Source: Strigops habroptila (lineage: Eukaryota; Chordata; Aves; Psittaciformes; Psittacidae). From it: 64,000 nucleotides of DNA. Each line of letters starts with the position of its first letter. Positions within the stretch are counted from its first letter, which is position 1. Positions 38,201 to 49,655 of the stretch are shown piece after piece. Location: contig NC_044277.2 of the NCBI RefSeq assembly GCF_004027225.2, positions 67,790,400 to 67,854,399 of the forward strand. Direction: 5' to 3'. The notes beneath the pieces are model-generated. The model was not told where the DNA came from. It did not search any database and was given only the letters and a program-made list of their open reading frames with translations. The translations under genes were made by a program, and so were the position numbers.

Positions 38201-41200
38201 GTATCATTTGCTGTTATAACCCATGGCGTTGGCCAGATGCTACAAGTGTTGTCACATGGAAGAGACCAAGAAGCTGAGGCCACCTTCAAGTCCCAGAGGA
38301 GAAGGTTACAAAGAGATTCAGCTGGGAAGGCCTTGAACAGACAGGAGACCCTGCTGTTCGAGACCTTTTATCTGAGGCTGTACAGCACCTGTAACACCAG
38401 ATCATCACAGCCTAAAAAAATCAGTACTCTTCCTCATGAGGGGTTAGCCAGGTGCAGTCCAACCAGCAGAGAACAGCATCTATGCTGCGAATGCTACCAT
38501 CAGGGCAAAGCCAAAATGGAAAGATTCACCAACACGAAACAACAGAATTGCTGATGACTGAGGGGGCAACTGGAGGTGAAAACAGCACAGGATGTCCCAG
38601 GGCTGTGAATAATTAAATAGGTAGATTTTGTTAATGCCTGTTTCATGTTAATGTTTGTTGTTAACATTAGTTTTTTGCGTAACAAAGATGTGAGAAATGG
38701 TGCTTATAGGATGCTCTGTCACGAGGCAGCTGGACCTCTCTCTTGGGAATTGCAGAGATCCCTGTTACACACACTTCTCCTGACACTGCCCAAAGCTGGC
38801 CTCTGCCAGGCGCCTGCCCTCTGCATAGTGGCTGAGCAGCATGGCTACAGCATCGTCCACAGCTGCAGTATATCAGAAAATAGCTTTTTTCAATAGGGAG
38901 CTTGTTTCATTTTTACAAGCAATGAAGTACTTCTTGGCTGTTGCTCACCATGTGTTACCTGACATCCCAGACATTCCCAGCAGCCAGGAGAAGAGTCAGG
39001 CAGAGAGGAACTACTCTGTGACCTGAGCTGAACTTACTTGCTTGTTTTGCTAAGTTTTGGCAGGCAGATAAGTTTTTTAAAGGTGACACTTGCTTCTAAA
39101 TGCAACACATAACTCGTTTTGCTGCAGTCTATCCATCTCGTGTGCTATGCTTATGGGGACAAAGGATCACCAGTTAATGTGACTCTGAGAATTAACAAGG
39201 AAATACGTGCTTTTCTGTCACAGAAAGAGTGGCTTGACTTAAAATATTTCAAGATATTGTGAAGCTCTGTCAAATTTTGAAGCTCACTGTTCCTCACCTG
39301 CTTAAAAAAAGAAAAGTTGGGCTTAATGGTTTAGTTCTGCATAACTGAAAATGCACAAGCACAGGGAGAGACACAAAAAGAGAGAAAGCTAACTGGAAGC
39401 AGCTTCCCCATATGTGCAAGTCACTTGAGCTTCGCCAGCAGAACCTGCAGTTTCAAGCTATTTAGGCACTTTGGAAAATGTGTTCCGGTTATGAAGCACA
39501 CTGCAATGCCAGACAATACTCTGTGCTGCAGCCAGCCCCGGGGAAAAGGGGGTCTCTTGGTGGGCTGCAGCCAGTGTCCTGGGCAGTTTCCAGTCCTCAC
39601 CTCCTTCCAACAATAGATAAAAGCATAATGAATTAAGAAAAGCTAATGCCAGTGCCCAAAATCTGATATTGAAAGGAGAAGCATGAGACCAGACAGGCGC
39701 AAGCAGCACATCCCCTCTCCTCCAAGTACTTTGCAGCCGTTTGTGGCCCAGACACATCCTGAGCCAGACTCATCTTCTGTGTATTTAGTAGCTCTCAGTG
39801 GGTTTCCTCTTCCATGAATTCATCCAGCCTTCTCTCAAGGCTGCTCTAGTGATCCATGTTTTCTAGGCAGCCAGTCACACCAAGGAAGAAGGGAACCAAT
39901 ATTCAGTTTGGTCTTGGCCTCCCCAGTCCTTGGCTGTTCCCTTATGTGTCTCTGTGTTAACAACCATATGTGAGGGATAGAAATGAGATCAGCAGATGCT
40001 GGGAGGGCTCTGTGCTGTACAAATTTCCAAATAATGTTTGTTCTTTGTCTCTTAAGGATACAGTGTGCAGCTGACACTCCCATTCTGTTATTAGGCCTTT
40101 TTCTGTGCATACAATGCATCTGGCAATTAGACACTAAAGTAAATGTAAGGAAAAGAATCAAAATATAAGCTCACAAATGAAACCAAAAAGCCAAATCAAG
40201 ATGAAAAGTGCATTGCTGAGGTTTTGTTGCATGTACACATATATATACATGCTAGTGTTCAGTAATATGCAGACATTGCAGATGTGATGTAATCCTTCTA
40301 AGACTTTATGCTGGTTTCCCCCTCTGCAAAATAAAATGTTCAGTGGAGGAAGACTGGTATGGAAGACCTAAGAATCATGATGTTAAGATGGTCAATATTA
40401 TTGACATTTTTCCTTTCACACTTTAATTTGGCAGAATTAGCTAAGCACATTTCCTAAAAGAATGAAGCCAGATTGGATTCAGTAGAGTTACTGAGTGAAA
40501 GAATGAATTATTTTCTTAATTTCCCCCAGGTAAGAAAGGTCTCTGCATTACTCATACATGCATCAAGCTCAACCACGTGAAGAAGTCTCAAGTTACTCAG
40601 CAATTAAATGTTGTGGAATAAATGGGAGGCAATCATCAAAACCCCTCATCAGTGAAGGAGAAAACGTAGGTGCCATCACCCTGGGAACACCCTTCCCACA
40701 GGTGTGGGACTTCTTTGCAGATATTCCCCAGGAGAAGCCTGCACATCATTTGCCATCATGGCTGTAGATTTATGTCTTTGTTTTCTTAGAAATATGGAAC
40801 TTTGTAGATTTATTGATTTTCAGTTTAGAATTAAACCTTAAAATCATGTTGTACATCAGTCCTTACAGGCTTGCCACAGACTTTTAAGTTCTCTCCTCAT
40901 ATATTCTAGTTGAATTGAGGCATGCCTTCTGCAAGGAAAAAAAAAATAAAATAAAAAAATCCATCCATGATTTAGAGATATGAGGTGTTAGAAAACTGTC
41001 AGACAAAATCTGATTCCTGGTCTGAGTTGTCTTGTGGTTTTCATCATGTGGTTCATCGGTCCCTGGGCATCTGCGGACTACCTCTAATGCGGTCGTGAAA
41101 CGTGATTGAGGAAATGAAGTTCTTGGTCTCTACATAGCAATTGACCTGTATAAAATGTCCTTGAAAGCCTGTATTTCCATTGAAAGACATTGAAGGATCC

Positions 41201-42270
41201 ATAAATTTTAAAAATTACCTACCTAGTGTGTAAAAGTGCCAGCACCAGACCCCTCAGAGAAAGATGCAAGCAGTCCCATATTCTGTAATTATAAAGTAAT
41301 GTGTCAGAAGGGGATATTATTCCTATCCCAACCTTTTACGAAGCTTGTTTATGCCCTGAAACACAAGTTTATTTCACTTCTTTTTTTGAGACTACTTTTA
41401 TTCCATCCTGTAACTCGGAGTGGCTTGTTGGAAAATAATTTTAGATTAGTGGTCAGTTTTCTAAACCACAGCACGGTATCTGTCATCTCTTTCTTCAGCA
41501 TTATCCTTCAATAAGCTACTCATTCCGGCCCCTAGTCCTGTATAATCTGAAAACACTACATGAATAAGTCGTACCATAGATATTTGAGTGCAGTGGCTGT
41601 CATGACAAAAAACCCCTGAAACAAAAGTACCCAAACCAGAATGGAAAAAATAGCAAAGTTACTGTATGTCAAAAGATGACAAAAATTACTCAACTTTCAT
41701 ACTAATATCCCAGCCTTACCTTGAGAGACAAAGATGGGATGTATTGTGGTGGAAGCTGCATCCTCAGCAACTGGGGAGAAGACGCAGAGTTGTGAGACAG
41801 TTTCACATCTGCCTTCGTGCGACTGGTGTCAGACGCTTGTGTGGAGACCTCGGCAGCTTCCTTAGTCACTCTTTGTCTGAAGTCTGGTCACTTTTGGGTT
41901 CAATCCTTGTACTACCATGCTTTCACTGTTGGGCACTGGAGGTCTCAACCTCCTCATGTCCTTAGCCTTAGTGACATTAATGGGTGTGCTCATGAGAGAG
42001 GCACACAGGCCCAGACCTTTGGGGGGACAAATATGAAAGTTAAATAGATTTTGAGGTAGGAAGCACTTCTCCCATGTTGAAGAGTCACAACATTTCCAAA
42101 ATGAGAAGGCATACAAAATATATGTCACTAGTTGTAGTCAATGTTAAGAATGCTTTAGGCTTTATAATAACTGAAACACAAAATCCTCTCCTCTATGGAG
42201 CAGTGAGATGTGGGGTTTCTGAGTGGAAGAACATAAGCGCTGCAAATGAGATATTTGCAATAATTCCTCC

Positions 42271-42302
42271 AATATTATGTAGTATCCATACTACATAATA
42301 TT
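42271..42302. repeat. Perfect 15-bp inverted repeat with 2-base centre
   Basis: AATATTATGTAGTAT at 42,271-42,285 is followed by CC and then by its exact reverse complement ATACTACATAATATT at 42,288-42,302. The symmetry stops at both ends. It could extrude as a cruciform or, if transcribed, form a hairpin with almost no loop. No terminator-like T-run or neighbouring gene gives it a role. Confidence 0.95.
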
Positions 42303-45300
42303 TCCCCTTAAACCAGAAATCTGCCTTGAATAAATGGAAGAAAACTACATTAGGGAAGAGAAGTCATATCTACAAACTACATGTAAATCGGAACTTCATT
42401 AGGGGAGCATGTAAAGATGCTTTTGGAAGGTAATTTTGCTGCAAACTAGTTTTAGTAAGAATGAAGTAAAGCTTTCGAAAGCATGATTCCTCTAAGTAAT
42501 TCAAATTATCTAGTCTACCTGATACTAAGTCTTCCCACAGAGATTCCAAAGCACTTATCTTTTTACTTTGTTACAGAAATCCCCAAGGAAGGTTTCAATC
42601 CACTTACAAGCACTGCTCTGAGAAGGAAAGAAGAGATGCCAGTAGTTATCCAAAACACCTCTAGCACAGCTAGAGTTAAGTGCTTTTTACAGTATTGCCT
42701 CTATATCATTAAGCTCTTTGTTCAGAAATTTACCGCTGAGTCACACTAAAAACCCCACTCTGGACTAAAATTTGGTCTACAAGAGTTCAGCCAAGAAAAT
42801 ATATTTCCTGGCGCTTTGCCCCCTTCTTTCTTCTAGCACTGAAATAAAAAAAGATGCTAAGTGCTCGATGTTTTCCAAGCACAAATGTGCTCTTATTACT
42901 CAGAAAATTACTTTAATTTTAAAATTAAATGGTGCGGGCTTATAGCCTAGACTGTTGATTAAGTTTTAAGCATCAGGAGAGCTCCACAGCACTGGCAGCC
43001 ACAGGCTACATGGGCTGCCCAGCCATCACTTAGAGGAGTGCAAACTCCCCTAGGACATCTCCCATTTTGTAGCAGTCTAAAGACTAGCTTTTATTTAGGC
43101 AAAACTCCCACTGACACCCACAGGGGAATTTTATAGCAAGGATCATTAGGGAAGGTATTTCTCACCCAGGTGGCAGTTTCTCTCCCGGCCCCATAGCAAG
43201 CGAGATCCACATTTTGCAGTGTGGAAACACACTGTGGGGACACAAAAGTGCTTGGACATCTCATCCCTCTCACAGTCCAGCAGCAGCATTTAGCAGCGTG
43301 GCTGTGTTTTCATCTGACTTGCCAAGAAGCCACACCAGACTCGCCTGGTTGCAGCATTTTCCCACAAGACTGCTCCTCAGGGTAACTGAAAGGGCTATGG
43401 ATGTGGCAGGTAAAAGCTGGCCTGGCTTCAGTCAAAACCATTTCTAGCTTGGGTTTTGAACTTACATACAAGCGGTTTTGTGGAGTTCTGCTTTGTGTGC
43501 TGAAGCTCAAGCAGCTATAAACTCAGCAACATTAAAAAAGAATAATCAGAAAGAAGATGCAGAAGAGGAAGCCTGTGTGGAATGAATCTTCTTAGAAGCT
43601 CTCTTGCATGTGCTGCTGATGCTTGGAAATCCGGGCTTTCTGAGGAAAGGGGAAGCTTTGCTTTTGGTGTGTCTAAGTATCCAGGCAAGGTCTGGACACT
43701 TTTCTGCCTTCGGTCCTGCAGCTTGTACATGCCTGCAAAATTCCTGCAGGTCACAGCAGCTGCATGAGGGACCCACATACCACCCTGTGCAGAGCAGGAG
43801 GAGGGAGGCAGCAGAGAAGTTGCCAGAAAATACACCACTGTGGTAAAGTGGGAAAACGTCTGGTTTTGGTTGCTCCCCCTCCTTAGTTGCATGTTGCTGC
43901 CTGCATGAATACACAGCTAAACCAAGACTAGCTATGCAACTGATCAATAGCAGACCAGCAGAAAAGATGACATACATAGGGTCTCCGGGTGGCCTGCCTT
44001 CAAAGCAGTTGAACAGCCAACTGGGAGACAAAGTTGCTCACCAGCTTCTCTGGGGCTGGCACATAAAGGAGTCTCCCAGCCCAGACCATGACCTCAGAAA
44101 ACACCCTAGAGCTTCTGATATTGGCTATGTTGTATTAATAATTGAGGGAATCACACAGGTAGAGGGGTAATTACCTTCAGATATGGCAACCATGACCTCT
44201 TGCAGAAACAAGGTTGTATTCAGAGAGCAAGGAAAGCAGCTTTAGTTTTCTACCAGCGTTCCAGTCTTGCTTTTACTCCAGTATGCTATATTTGGCATGG
44301 TTGTTTCTGTAGGAGAGCTACTCTTTAACAACTGTCATCACATAGCAGAAGCAAATCTCCTGGGAGTTTAAGACAGTTTTTATTTAGACCCACGTTTTGT
44401 TATGATACCAAGTTTAGCCTCAGCCATACTGCATTCTGAAATCCTGGTGTCTGCGGCTTCTCACAAGCTAATGGTCTGTGTTTCTTTGTTTTCACTGTAT
44501 TTCACAGCAAAATTCTGCTCCTGTTAATCCAAACCTTTTACTGCAGCTCAGACGTGTGGCGATGGAGAGAGAGTGGTCGTAAAGCGAGCATGCTGTATAT
44601 GCTGATGGGGACAAGAAACACTGTGTAGTTGTCCGCACAGAGACAGAGAGGCTGCTCTTAGTGCAGTGATGTTTGGGATGGAAGACAGGAAGATCAATTT
44701 AACTTCTTTGATGTGCCATCTCTTGCTGGTAAAGGTTTAAATGCTGTTTCTGGCTGCCACACTGATGTTCATTACCCCGGGTCCTCTTTCTGAAGTGAAA
44801 AGATTTTCTCTCAGAGAAAATCGCTAAAAGTTTTTAGCTTTGGATGATGTTATGTTTTAAATTACAACGCAAATACAGGCATGCACATATGCACCAACTC
44901 ATACTGTGTCCGTAGGAGATCTGTGTATGGTACTGCATAATTTTAGTTTTCCATCACAGCACCATATAAATTATGGATTTTCTTAAAAATAAAAAAGAAA
45001 ATAAAACAACTCATACAACTTGTAAGTACAACACCCCGAGCTGTCCTGTTTGGTCATCTTCTGTTCAGCTGGACTTTGGGAAGCATTAAGTGAGGTAGAC
45101 CTTAGAATCTACCCCCTCAGACACTCTGACAACTCAGAACATTGTGCACTCTGTTACTATTCCAAAATATCAGCTTGAACATTCCAAAGTTCAACACTGT
45201 TTAAGAAATACTGATTTGATCCTACTCTGCCACATTTTTGCAACTGCCATCTTTTACTGTGAATGTTAATACACCAAGTGGGACAACGGGGTGTTTTGCG

Positions 45301-45939
45301 GCTGTAAAGAACAATCTTTTTCCTTGTAAATTTCAGGAATGACTTCTTTTGGCCATTCTGCTCTAGCTGTTTCATGTAACAAATAATCTCTGTGAATAGG
45401 AGAATTGGGCTCATCTTGCGGTTTTGTGTTCTTTATAAATAGAAAATAATAGCCAACAGTTTTCCCTGTGTGTCAGTGCTTTTATTCCAGTCAAGGTTGA
45501 TACAAATATTTACTGGGGAGAAATGCACAAATCAGCCTGTCTAAAAAACCCTGCTGCTGTTGCTGACACAAGTTTTGGGGTGCCATTCTGGTGTAGCACA
45601 GTCCCTTCCCTGTGCCAAGCAGTCCTCATGCACATCTAACACGGCACAGCCTAGGTGGAAGGCTCTCCCAAGACACAGACCTTCATATGGGCATGTACCA
45701 CCCTCCTCTCCCTCCTCTGTGGGACAGAGGGATACCATGGCTTGTCCAGAGCAAAGCAACACACCCCATTTATAAGCCTTTCTTCAGTGGTTTGCTCAAG
45801 TCTGTAAATCCATTTCAGTGTTCTATGTTAGAGCAAGCCAGCCACTGGTCTAAATCACACCAGCAGGATGAATCTGCTGGAACAGGGTTGGAATAGTATC
45901 AAAGCTGACCATCAAACCTCTCCTTCATGTGAAAAAGTA

Positions 45940-45990
45940 AATGTGTGTGCATGCACCCATGTGGACACACGCGCACATGTACACACACAC
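45940..45990 (+). repeat. Degenerate CA/TG microsatellite
   Basis: A TGTGTGCATGCA patch followed by interrupted CA repeats (acacacacacatgcacacat). Interruptions suggest an old, decayed dinucleotide repeat. Confidence 0.75.
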
Positions 45991-46778
45991 ATGCACACAT
46001 TTCTTAGGCCTTGCAGACAATCAGCCAGCACTTGGGTTTTGGCTGGTGGGGCTTGGTAGGAGACCAGTGAAAGTTCTTATGGCTGAGATGAAAACCATGT
46101 ATGATGCTACAGCTGGAAAAGCTGTTTGGAGAAGCCTGCTCCCAGAATAGTACAGTTTCTCTAACATAGCTACAAGCAACACATCGGGCTCCAAACAGCT
46201 TCTTTTTTAAGCTTGGATCTAAGGCGGTGGAGGCAGGGACAAGGAGTGGAGGGCTGACAGTGGCAAGCAGGCATTGGTTTGAAGGAAAAGTATAAATCAA
46301 CTAAACGCTTAAAGACTTACAGCATAAAGTCTTGGCAATCTTGTCACTTTCCCCAGACCACTCCAAGGAACATGATGATTTCAGGATTCTGATATTTTTA
46401 AGAATAGAGAAACAGCACAACACTGAAGGTTACAGCATGGCACTTGGTAACAGAATAGTAATAAATGTGACCCTATCTGGATATATATGAAATAATTGCA
46501 TTTTTTGAAGGGTTGCAGTTGCTCCCGCATAATCACATACCCCAGCTATGTGATAGCACATGGAGGCTCTAACATTACGAAAACACCATTACATTTTGCA
46601 GTAATGCTTCTTTATTTTTAAGAAATGTCCCTAGCTGTTAATGTTCCATAGCATGGCTTATTGTTTCATATATTCACAGACATTTAATGCCCCTGGGCAG
46701 GGATTATTTGGGTGGTTATGTTTTTCTCTTTTCCCTGAAGGCTTCACAGACCTTCCCAAAGTTCCCCTGCAGCTTGGT

Positions 46779-46806
46779 GAGTGCAGTTCAGCGAGTGCAG
46801 TTCAGC
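46779..46806 (+). repeat. Perfect 14-bp tandem duplication
   Basis: GAGTGCAGTTCAGC occurs twice without a mismatch or spacer (46,779-46,792 and 46,793-46,806). Perfect identity suggests a recent slippage event. Confidence 0.9.
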
Positions 46807-47075
46807 ATGTCCCAGCTCCTGCATGGAAAGAAAGGAAAGGTCTTGCAGTTAGATTCAGCCATTTAGTTTTCTTAGGCATCATATGGTTTCCTACCCTCCA
46901 GACAGCTTAGTTCTCCAGCCTACAGCTCTGGGTTTCCCTGCTGACTTGGTCATGTGCAGAAAGTACAATCCAATTACTTCTTCCATGTGGAGAAGATGCA
47001 GAGAGTCAGCAGTGATAGATAGATCCCTGTAGGGCAGAAAGACCCATTCTCTGCAAAATAATGAACCCTGTAGCT

Positions 47076-47103
47076 AAAAGAAAAAAAGAGAGAGAGAAAA
47101 AAA
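47076..47103 (+). repeat. Purine (A/G) tract with GA repeats
   Basis: A 28-base pure purine run including four AG dinucleotides in series. It is low-complexity DNA. Confidence 0.8.
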
Positions 47104-49492
47104 CTTGAAAAAACACAGCTTCACAACCGAGAGCCCACAGCCCTGAATGAGTTTAAGTTGAAAGTTCATGTAATCACTGCTTCGGGCTCTCTTCAGTGTC
47201 AGAGGGATCTCAGTTTACACACTGGTTATATGTTTAATCTTGCTTTAGTGGCTGCAATCAAGTCAAAAGTTTTTACTGTTTGGGAGGTTTTTTGAGTGGA
47301 GGCCAACACCATGTGTAGGGAGAGATGGCTTGCTTCCATTCCACAGACCTGAAATAATCAGTACCCCAGTGCGAGCTTCACTTTTTTCAGATGCACTATA
47401 GGCCAAAACTTCTTTCATAGCCCTGGACTTCTGCTCTGGATATTCTTCAGAGGTGTGAGCATGGACATTTCTGAAGCAAGTACTGACATTATCAGTCACA
47501 GCAGCCCCTGTGCTAGTGATCTGATTTTCAAAGTGATGAAAGGAAAGCTGCTGGTGCTTTTTCACCTCTGAACATCAGACAGCGTGCTCACAGCCTTCTC
47601 TGGATGGAGGCATTTGATATTAGCCACTGTTCTGAAAATTGTTCCCTCTTGCTATGTTATGAACATGGATGCAAAAACCTAAGCACTGCTATCATTTGCA
47701 ATAAGAAGCAGTGAATATCCACTTATCACTGCTGCAACATAAACACATTAGTTATAAACACAGATAATTGACTGTCTTTGATGTCACTGTATTCATTATT
47801 ATGAATTTCTTTCCCTACTGTGGAAGTCAGTATATTTGGGGATCTTAATGGAAGCAGTGCCATTTGGATATGCGTAAAATTGTAGATCTTGCAACACAGT
47901 CCTCTAACTGAAGATTTTGGAAAACTTTTCCTCTCCCAAAACCCGATATTGTCAGTTATGGGTCTGTGAAATGCAAACATCATTCACTATGTAGCAGAGC
48001 ATGGCTCAGAAAATCTTCCAATACTATTTTTCCACTTTGCAGCTGCAGCAGTGTTCACTTTCTCCACTTGCTGAGGAGCCTGAACTTCACCACCACAAAT
48101 GAAAGAACAAATACTTTACAGTCAAGCACCCACTTCACATTGCACAGGCCCTGGTGTAATTCAGAAGAAGCAGTGCACGCCGTGTGAGTGCTGCCTGCAT
48201 CATCTGGTCAGAGAAGAGACTATTCCCCCATGTGATGTGTAACACCCTCAGCAAAGCCTGGGCTGGCTGATGGCAGCCTTTCTCCCGTGGAGGAGCATTT
48301 GCTTCTGCAATAGTTTCACAGAAACCAGTGGGTGGCAGAATCAGACTCTGACTGTAGCCACCTCTTCCCAGGTGACCTGCACGTCAGAAATGGGTATTTT
48401 TTTAATTAAGAACCTGGCAAACACATTTTAAATACATGCAGAGATATTTTTCAGCCTGCCCACAGCCAGTTTAAGCCATGGAGGGGAACTTCTGTGGGCT
48501 GCAGAACAAGTGGGTGGTTTTCAAAAGCCAGTCTGATGCCTAACAACAGGTGAGTTTATTAGCCTTTCCACCTGTGAGGCATAGCGTCTGTTTCCATCCA
48601 GCATGGGCAAACCGAATTGCCTCAAAGACTGCTGACCCGTCTGTCAAAAGTCATTGGCAGCAGGTCAGCAGGATCAAACTCTGGTGTGGGGCTTGTGGAA
48701 GGAGCAACCTGCCACACGCACCCTCACCCAGGGCTGCATAAATCTCACTTCTTTAGGAATTCAGATTCAAAATATATTTGACTTCTGCCCTCTTTATATT
48801 ATGCATTTCATTCAGCTGTGCTTCAATCACTGTTCGCCAGCCTCCCCTGCTCTTTTGAGGCTGGAGAAGTCATAAATATGGCAGCCCCCTTTGAGTGTTA
48901 ATGCTGGATGCCGTCCATGACTGCTGAGCTGCAATATGCGAGCCAGCGATACCACAAAGTGAGAGTTTATATTCCTTCCCTATTACATATTTTTAGTGTA
49001 TAAATCCACAGAGCAGAAGAAATTTACAGGGGAGTGAGTGGTCATGGGGAAAGTAATCTGCATATAAAGCAGTGGCAGATACCTTTTTCTTCCTGGAACT
49101 CCTGTTGGGAAGTTTCACACCAGGCTGAACCACTGGTGGTTTTTTCTTGTGCTTGAGTTAAGGGCATGGAGACTAACTGACATTTTTTATCCATTATTCA
49201 TTTAGCAATGGCTCCAGCGAGCAACTTAATGTCATATGTTTTTCACTTACATGAATTGCAATAGACTCTTTTCTTCTTCAAGCCTGCCTGCACTGGGAAA
49301 ATTATCTAAGTTGTTTTACAATTGGCATAGCTTAAACTGTTTGGGAGATGCAGCAAAGACCTGGCTATGAACAGCTTGAGGTAAGTGATCCGTTTTTATT
49401 GATGTGGTTTCAGGCTGTGGCCTGAACTACAGCTACTGTGGCATAACACCACCTACTAAAAACTGAATGATTATACCACTACTTAAACCAGA

Positions 49493-49655
49493 AATCATAG
49501 AATCATAGACTGGTTTGGGTTGGAAGGGACCTTAAGGCTCATCTATTTCCAACCCCCTGCCATGGGCAGGGACACCTTCCACTTGACCAGGTTGCTCAAA
49601 GCCCCATCCAACCTGGCCCTGAACACTGCCAGGCATGGAGTATCCACAACTAATA
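49493..49655 (-). mobile_element. CR1 LINE 3' end, - strand
   Basis: The + strand begins with the inverted octamers AATCATAG AATCATAG, then 'ggttggaagggacctt', then 'ccccctgccatgggcaggga' and 'gttcagggccaggttggatg' in inverted form. Read on the - strand it encodes the last residues of CR1 ORF2 (CLAVFRARLDGALSNLV), equivalent to [17 protein letters not shown] in the 3.3-4.9 kb copy. The 3' untranslated region and terminal octamers follow. It is about 160 bases long, strongly 5'-truncated, and inserted opposite to the larger CR1. Sequence beyond about 49,655 no longer resembles CR1. Confidence 0.92.

Larger units (their letters stand above)
30691..49492. other. Long non-coding stretch with small repeats only
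   Basis: No gene, RNA gene or large transposon could be supported over about 18.8 kb. Small structures are a 16-17 bp direct duplication at 30,988-31,020, an 8-bp inverted repeat at 31,027-31,044, purine or A-rich tracts at 33,246-33,270, 35,151-35,207, 40,936-40,960 and 47,076-47,103, a perfect 32-bp palindrome at 42,271-42,302, a CA-rich patch at 45,940-45,990, and a perfect 14-bp duplication at 46,779-46,806. Open frames reach about 160 codons (43,546-44,031, - strand) without recognised domains. Confidence 0.5.

Noticed and set aside
39805..39850. Text resembling the antisense 3' part of old CR1/L3 elements (catgaattcatccagcc)
   Set aside because: The match is about 40 bases, from memory, with no supporting translation on either strand.
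40290..40345. MIR-like 'gtttccccctctgcaaaata' segment
   Set aside because: The central motif is present but neither flanking MIR block could be found in order.
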